Shown: one piece after another, positions 62,001 to 64,000 of the stretch
Position numbering within the stretch: the first letter of the stretch is position 1
How the letters are laid out: each line of letters starts with the position of its first letter
DNA from: Verrucomicrobiota bacterium
GTDB lineage: Bacteria > Verrucomicrobiota > Verrucomicrobiia > Limisphaerales > J093
DNA length: 64,000 bases
Reading direction: 5' to 3'
NCBI GenBank assembly: GCA_029556615.1
Contig: JAKQDD010000176.1
Coordinates: 1 to 64,000 of the forward strand
Notes under the pieces: generated by a model
What the model was told of the DNA's origin: nothing
Database searches by the model: none
What the model saw: the letters and a program-made list of their open reading frames with translations, nothing else
Made by a program: the position numbers and the translations under genes

Positions 62001-62485
62001 TCAACTCGTCCGGCTTCGTCATTCGAGGCGTTGCGACCAGCGGCAGCAGCAAGACCTTTCGCGTCACGTTCCCGTATCCCGTGCCTGAGGGCTTGAAGCT
62101 CTACCGGTTGCCCGCCTGGACACAGAATGCCTATACGCTTGTGGACAAGCACACCATCGAGCTGAAGTTCTGGCTCAATGCCGGTTCGTACGTCCTTCCC
62201 TTCGTGCTGGCGAAGGCCGCGCCGCTGCCAACGGTCAGTGCGTTCGGATCGGCGGGCTCCGGCCGGCTCTCCGTGAGCTTCGCCACCACCGCGGGCTACC
62301 GCTACGCCGTCGAAAAGAACAGCGGGCTCGCCGCTGCCGGGTGGTCGGGTGTCCGGCACGCGCGCAGTCCCGGTGACCCGGCCACCCTGGACTATCTCGA
62401 CGGCGCGGGCGGCACCGAGACGGTCTACGTCGATTTGCCGGTCTCCGGCTCCGGCTTTTATCGCGTCCGGATGCAGGCGCCATGA
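59009..62485 (+). CDS. secreted PKD-domain propeller protein
   Basis: A 1158-residue protein. The GTG at 59009 gives a normal signal peptide (MKAIPYRSLRSFLVLLIAGF); the frame opens at GTG 58961. Recurrent blades with TxDGGFILxG and SxGGFVAVG patterns, as in delta-60-type propellers, occupy about 40-430 and 510-880. PKD domains lie at about 440-505 (WSFGDGTTGAG) and 884-955 (WDFGDGQTGFG). After a beta domain, the C-terminus is the common module ending GFYRVRM. No catalytic residues stand out; an extracellular binding or adhesion role is likely. Confidence 0.78.
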   Translation: MKAIPYRSLRSFLVLLIAGFLRVWSAESDDFLNPPGCQWGRLLFTNMVCSRALAVERCHEGFVVAGEVKSTAATSHMAAVLAVVTEDGALIRSNIYLGLEYPEWGRLGCGATAVMASHDTAGQPDGYVVTGYKHQQFIGIPGDSRPEWLNPSLWVMKTDLLLQPLWQMSLARGVFEYGPGLARWGTGVAQTAYGYVVTGQADALDVIDPLGHDSGSGGLGCLLYLDRDGRVLEVQEAQQAGNEWLGSGPKSIERTLDGGFILAIHDAVVRLDAGGTPVWTNTQPVWQYDVKESSSGGFVAVGRPRTPESPVALYQNAMLSAFNAHGAPLWSALFGYDDPGDIGRSLVMAPDSLMAAGETGSIGAGSKDVWVAKLDAGGSKLWDIALGGPGLDVGRAAALSQDGRTVVAGEAEVGANRWMWIVKVNPNLHVPQARFTVQPGSPVFRDQLLTFDASGSGNPGASIAACRWSFGDGTTGAGLTAQHSYPAVGTYEVVLEVLSSDGPRSWATQNVEVAGLVMQWQRFHGGDNYDVTGIVEAPDGGFVLAGGVDTSYGSLNHLWLFKVDRRGRPVWERLVDAPVDGSEYAHGLVRSTDGGYVVGGSSQAFGAPGYRDALLLKVDENGEPCWPLKVFGTVEQDEPALCLAATADGGYFLGGRGHSGRPMLIRTDASGNELWTRHYETENGRVADRVLATADGGAVLYARANGYADWFIRVDATGVPVWTNVVHSRASCNWLGHRQAPAEGFVVGGVYYKDLWLSFLSPDGIASGSHSWSGPAVYDIRDIVYGGAPTADGGYILTGQMAFRETPYGPLDYEVVLLKADPEGELLWLETFPGSADYDEEGRSVVPLTDGSYVIVGYDGNSSTPPVWMFKLGPNHAPTAVMELATNVVAVGEALLGDAADSSDRDGSVVGWEWDFGDGQTGFGVSVSHSYTNSGAYAVRLAAVDDQDAERFVTNTVYVTGVRTGSGFAISDTSITNCPGCDSATYPRDGVPLMVDWLNSSGFVIRGVATSGSSKTFRVTFPYPVPEGLKLYRLPAWTQNAYTLVDKHTIELKFWLNAGSYVLPFVLAKAAPLPTVSAFGSAGSGRLSVSFATTAGYRYAVEKNSGLAAAGWSGVRHARSPGDPATLDYLDGAGGTETVYVDLPVSGSGFYRVRMQAP

Positions 62486-62551
62486 TTCGCACCGTGTGAC
62501 TGCTGAAGACTCGATGTCACCGTCAAAGGAACTCAACCCGCTCGACACCCC

Positions 62552-64000
62552 ATGAATACGCAATCCAACCTGCCGAGGTCCGGCTGCCTCCGCGGCCTGG
62601 CGACGCTCCTCACCCCGCTTTGGACGGCCGGGACACTCTGTGCCGCCCAGCTCCCCGACCCGGTCGTGACCGCATCGGCCACGCCGTACAACGCGAACTA
62701 CTCGGCTGCGAACCTGTTCGGCAGCGACACCAGTTGGCCCCCCAAGGAGTTCGCCACGAAGAGTCTTGGCCCCGTCTCCGCCCCTTTCACCCGCAATGTT
62801 AACGACGGCACATGGGTCGAGTTCGACTTCGGAGTCCCCGTGACGTTCAACCAATTCATCATGCGCTCCCGCCCGAATACGGCGGACATCGTCATGGAAT
62901 CGCGCCTGATCATCAGTCCGGATCCCGGGTTCGACACCGCGGACACCGTTCTCACGTTCAATCCCTCGGGGAGCAATGGGACCGGCTTGATCCAGAGCTT
63001 CGCGCCCGTAACCGGGCGGTACGTGCGGTGGGAGGTGACCCAGGGCACTGTCCGCGGCAACCTGGGGGCGGCGCAGATGTGGTTCATGAGCACGCCGCCC
63101 GGGAATTCCGTGATGCCGGCGCCCGCCGTGATCGACTCGGCGACGCCTTTCAATCCCGACTACGCGGCCGGCGGGGCCGTCAACGGCGACGTCGGCAACG
63201 GCGGTGCCCCCGGGCACGAGTATGCCTGCCAGGGGCTGGGTTCGGCGATGTACGTCGACTTCGACTTTGGTTCGGCCAAAGCCATCTCCGGGTTCGACTT
63301 CTGGAATCGTCCCGTGGACGTCGTGACTGCCTTCGACCTGATCTTCGCGGACACGCCGGACTTTGGTGCGCCGCTGGCCACCCGATCCTTCACCGCCAGC
63401 GCCAACGGCAATCAGGTCGCCAGCGCCGAATTCGAACCGGTGACCGCGCGTTATGTCCGCTTTCAGGCCACCGCCAATCAAGGCGGCCAGAACACCGGCA
63501 TCAACGAGATCCAGTTCTATACCCCGGGCCTGAAGCCGCCCGAGATCGTTGTTCAACCCGCAGGCGGCACCCAGTTTGCCGGACTCGGGTTCGGCTTCTC
63601 CGTTCAGGCCGTCGGCGCGTTGCCGCTCTTCCATCAATGGTGGAAGGGGGCTGAGGCGATCGCAGGCGCCACGAACTCGACCTTGATGCTGCGCGGGATC
63701 GGGACGGAAGATGCCGGCGACTACACCGTCGTCGTCTCGAACAGCGTTGGGAGCCTTGCCAGCGCCGTCGCCAGCCTCGTCGTCCTCGACCCGCCGGCGG
63801 ACACCGCGAGCGACCTCGTGCTGCACCTGAAATTCGATGAGACGGACGGCGCGGTGGCAGCAGACGCCTCGCCGCTGGGCAACCACGCCACCTTGTACAG
63901 CTTCGCCACCGCCCAACCGATCTGGGTCCCGGGTCGAGTCGGCGGCGCCCTCGAATTCAATCGTGCCGAGGACCTGCTCGACGACGATCTGGTTCTGACC
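62552..64000 (+). CDS. secreted discoidin-like / Ig / LamG protein, cut by the window end
   Basis: An open frame of 483 codons from ATG 62552 that runs off the window. The N-terminus is a signal peptide (LRGLATLLTPLWTAGTLCAA). Two F5/8-type C-like domains follow: about 30-180 (WVEFDFGVPVTFNQFIMRSR, GRYVRWEV) and 190-330 (MYVDFDFGSAKAISGFDFW, ARYVRFQA). An Ig-like domain covers about 335-415 (HQWWKGAEAIAG, EDAGDYTVVVSNSVG). A LamG domain begins at about 422 (LKFDETDGAVAADAS). It is probably a glycan-binding surface protein; any catalytic domain would lie beyond 64000. Confidence 0.8.
   Translation, partial: MNTQSNLPRSGCLRGLATLLTPLWTAGTLCAAQLPDPVVTASATPYNANYSAANLFGSDTSWPPKEFATKSLGPVSAPFTRNVNDGTWVEFDFGVPVTFNQFIMRSRPNTADIVMESRLIISPDPGFDTADTVLTFNPSGSNGTGLIQSFAPVTGRYVRWEVTQGTVRGNLGAAQMWFMSTPPGNSVMPAPAVIDSATPFNPDYAAGGAVNGDVGNGGAPGHEYACQGLGSAMYVDFDFGSAKAISGFDFWNRPVDVVTAFDLIFADTPDFGAPLATRSFTASANGNQVASAEFEPVTARYVRFQATANQGGQNTGINEIQFYTPGLKPPEIVVQPAGGTQFAGLGFGFSVQAVGALPLFHQWWKGAEAIAGATNSTLMLRGIGTEDAGDYTVVVSNSVGSLASAVASLVVLDPPADTASDLVLHLKFDETDGAVAADASPLGNHATLYSFATAQPIWVPGRVGGALEFNRAEDLLDDDLVLT

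Noticed and set aside
61538-63916. 792-codon minus-strand frame spanning two plus-strand genes
   Set aside because: The plus-strand frames carry signal peptides and PKD, discoidin and Ig motifs; the antisense product shows none.

Overview
The window reads as chromosomal DNA of a high-GC, free-living polysaccharide degrader. The best fit is a Verrucomicrobiota (Limisphaerales/Pedosphaera-like) bacterium. The reasons are many large secreted proteins with lamin-tail, CotH, LamG, Ig, PKD and RCC1 modules, many glycoside hydrolases and a sulfatase, a propeller-type histidine kinase, and weak Shine-Dalgarno sites. This is inferred from gene content only. I see no rRNA, CRISPR array, prophage or intact insertion sequence.

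Layout. 1-5.1 kb: GH140-like hydrolase, a secreted RCC1/Ig protein and a VapBC-type toxin-antitoxin pair. 5.2-11.1 kb: amidohydrolase and SDR pair (minus strand), then a CHRD/LamG secreted protein. 11.1-13.5 kb: a decayed transposase remnant, tRNA-Ser(GGA), a dihydrouridine synthase and an EamA transporter. 13.5-17.4 kb: two-component system with a periplasmic propeller sensor and a NarL-type regulator. 17.8-21 kb: a GH106-like hydrolase and an orphan GH78 C-terminal domain. 21.3-25.3 kb: RibD-like reductase and queA (overlapping), a secreted EEP-family hydrolase and folE2; queA and folE2 both serve queuosine synthesis. 25.5-31.1 kb: Dps-like ferritin, hrpB, a DUF6807 protein and a second EamA transporter. 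31.3-38.5 kb: a 1930-residue LTD/CotH protein, a NUDIX hydrolase, and a HicBA pair with a broken toxin. 38.5-56.2 kb: GH38-like DUF5054 protein, GH16, a protein with four repeated cysteine/histidine units, YtcJ-like amidohydrolase, sulfatase, penicillin-acylase-like protein and a giant GH2. 56.5-64 kb: small zinc-ribbon protein, an FGE-like/sialidase fusion, a PKD propeller protein, and a discoidin/Ig protein cut by the window end.

The most unusual signal is not a gene. A dispersed element of about 183 bp occurs in about 13 full, partial or decayed copies. It is built of two adjoining hairpins, and intact copies have CTAG at both outer ends. Its edges coincide with gene ends: several minus-strand genes take their stop codon from it, queA has lost its own start codon to it, and the GH16 and sulfatase C-termini are encoded by it. 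Two other repeat families (about 210 and 92 bp) are interspersed. A decayed remnant resembling a REP-associated tyrosine transposase lies beside the tRNA gene and could belong to the family that mobilised such elements.

Much of the gene content fits one lifestyle: sensing glycans outside the cytoplasm, cleaving sulfated, rhamnosylated or beta-linked polymers with exported enzymes, and importing or modifying the products.
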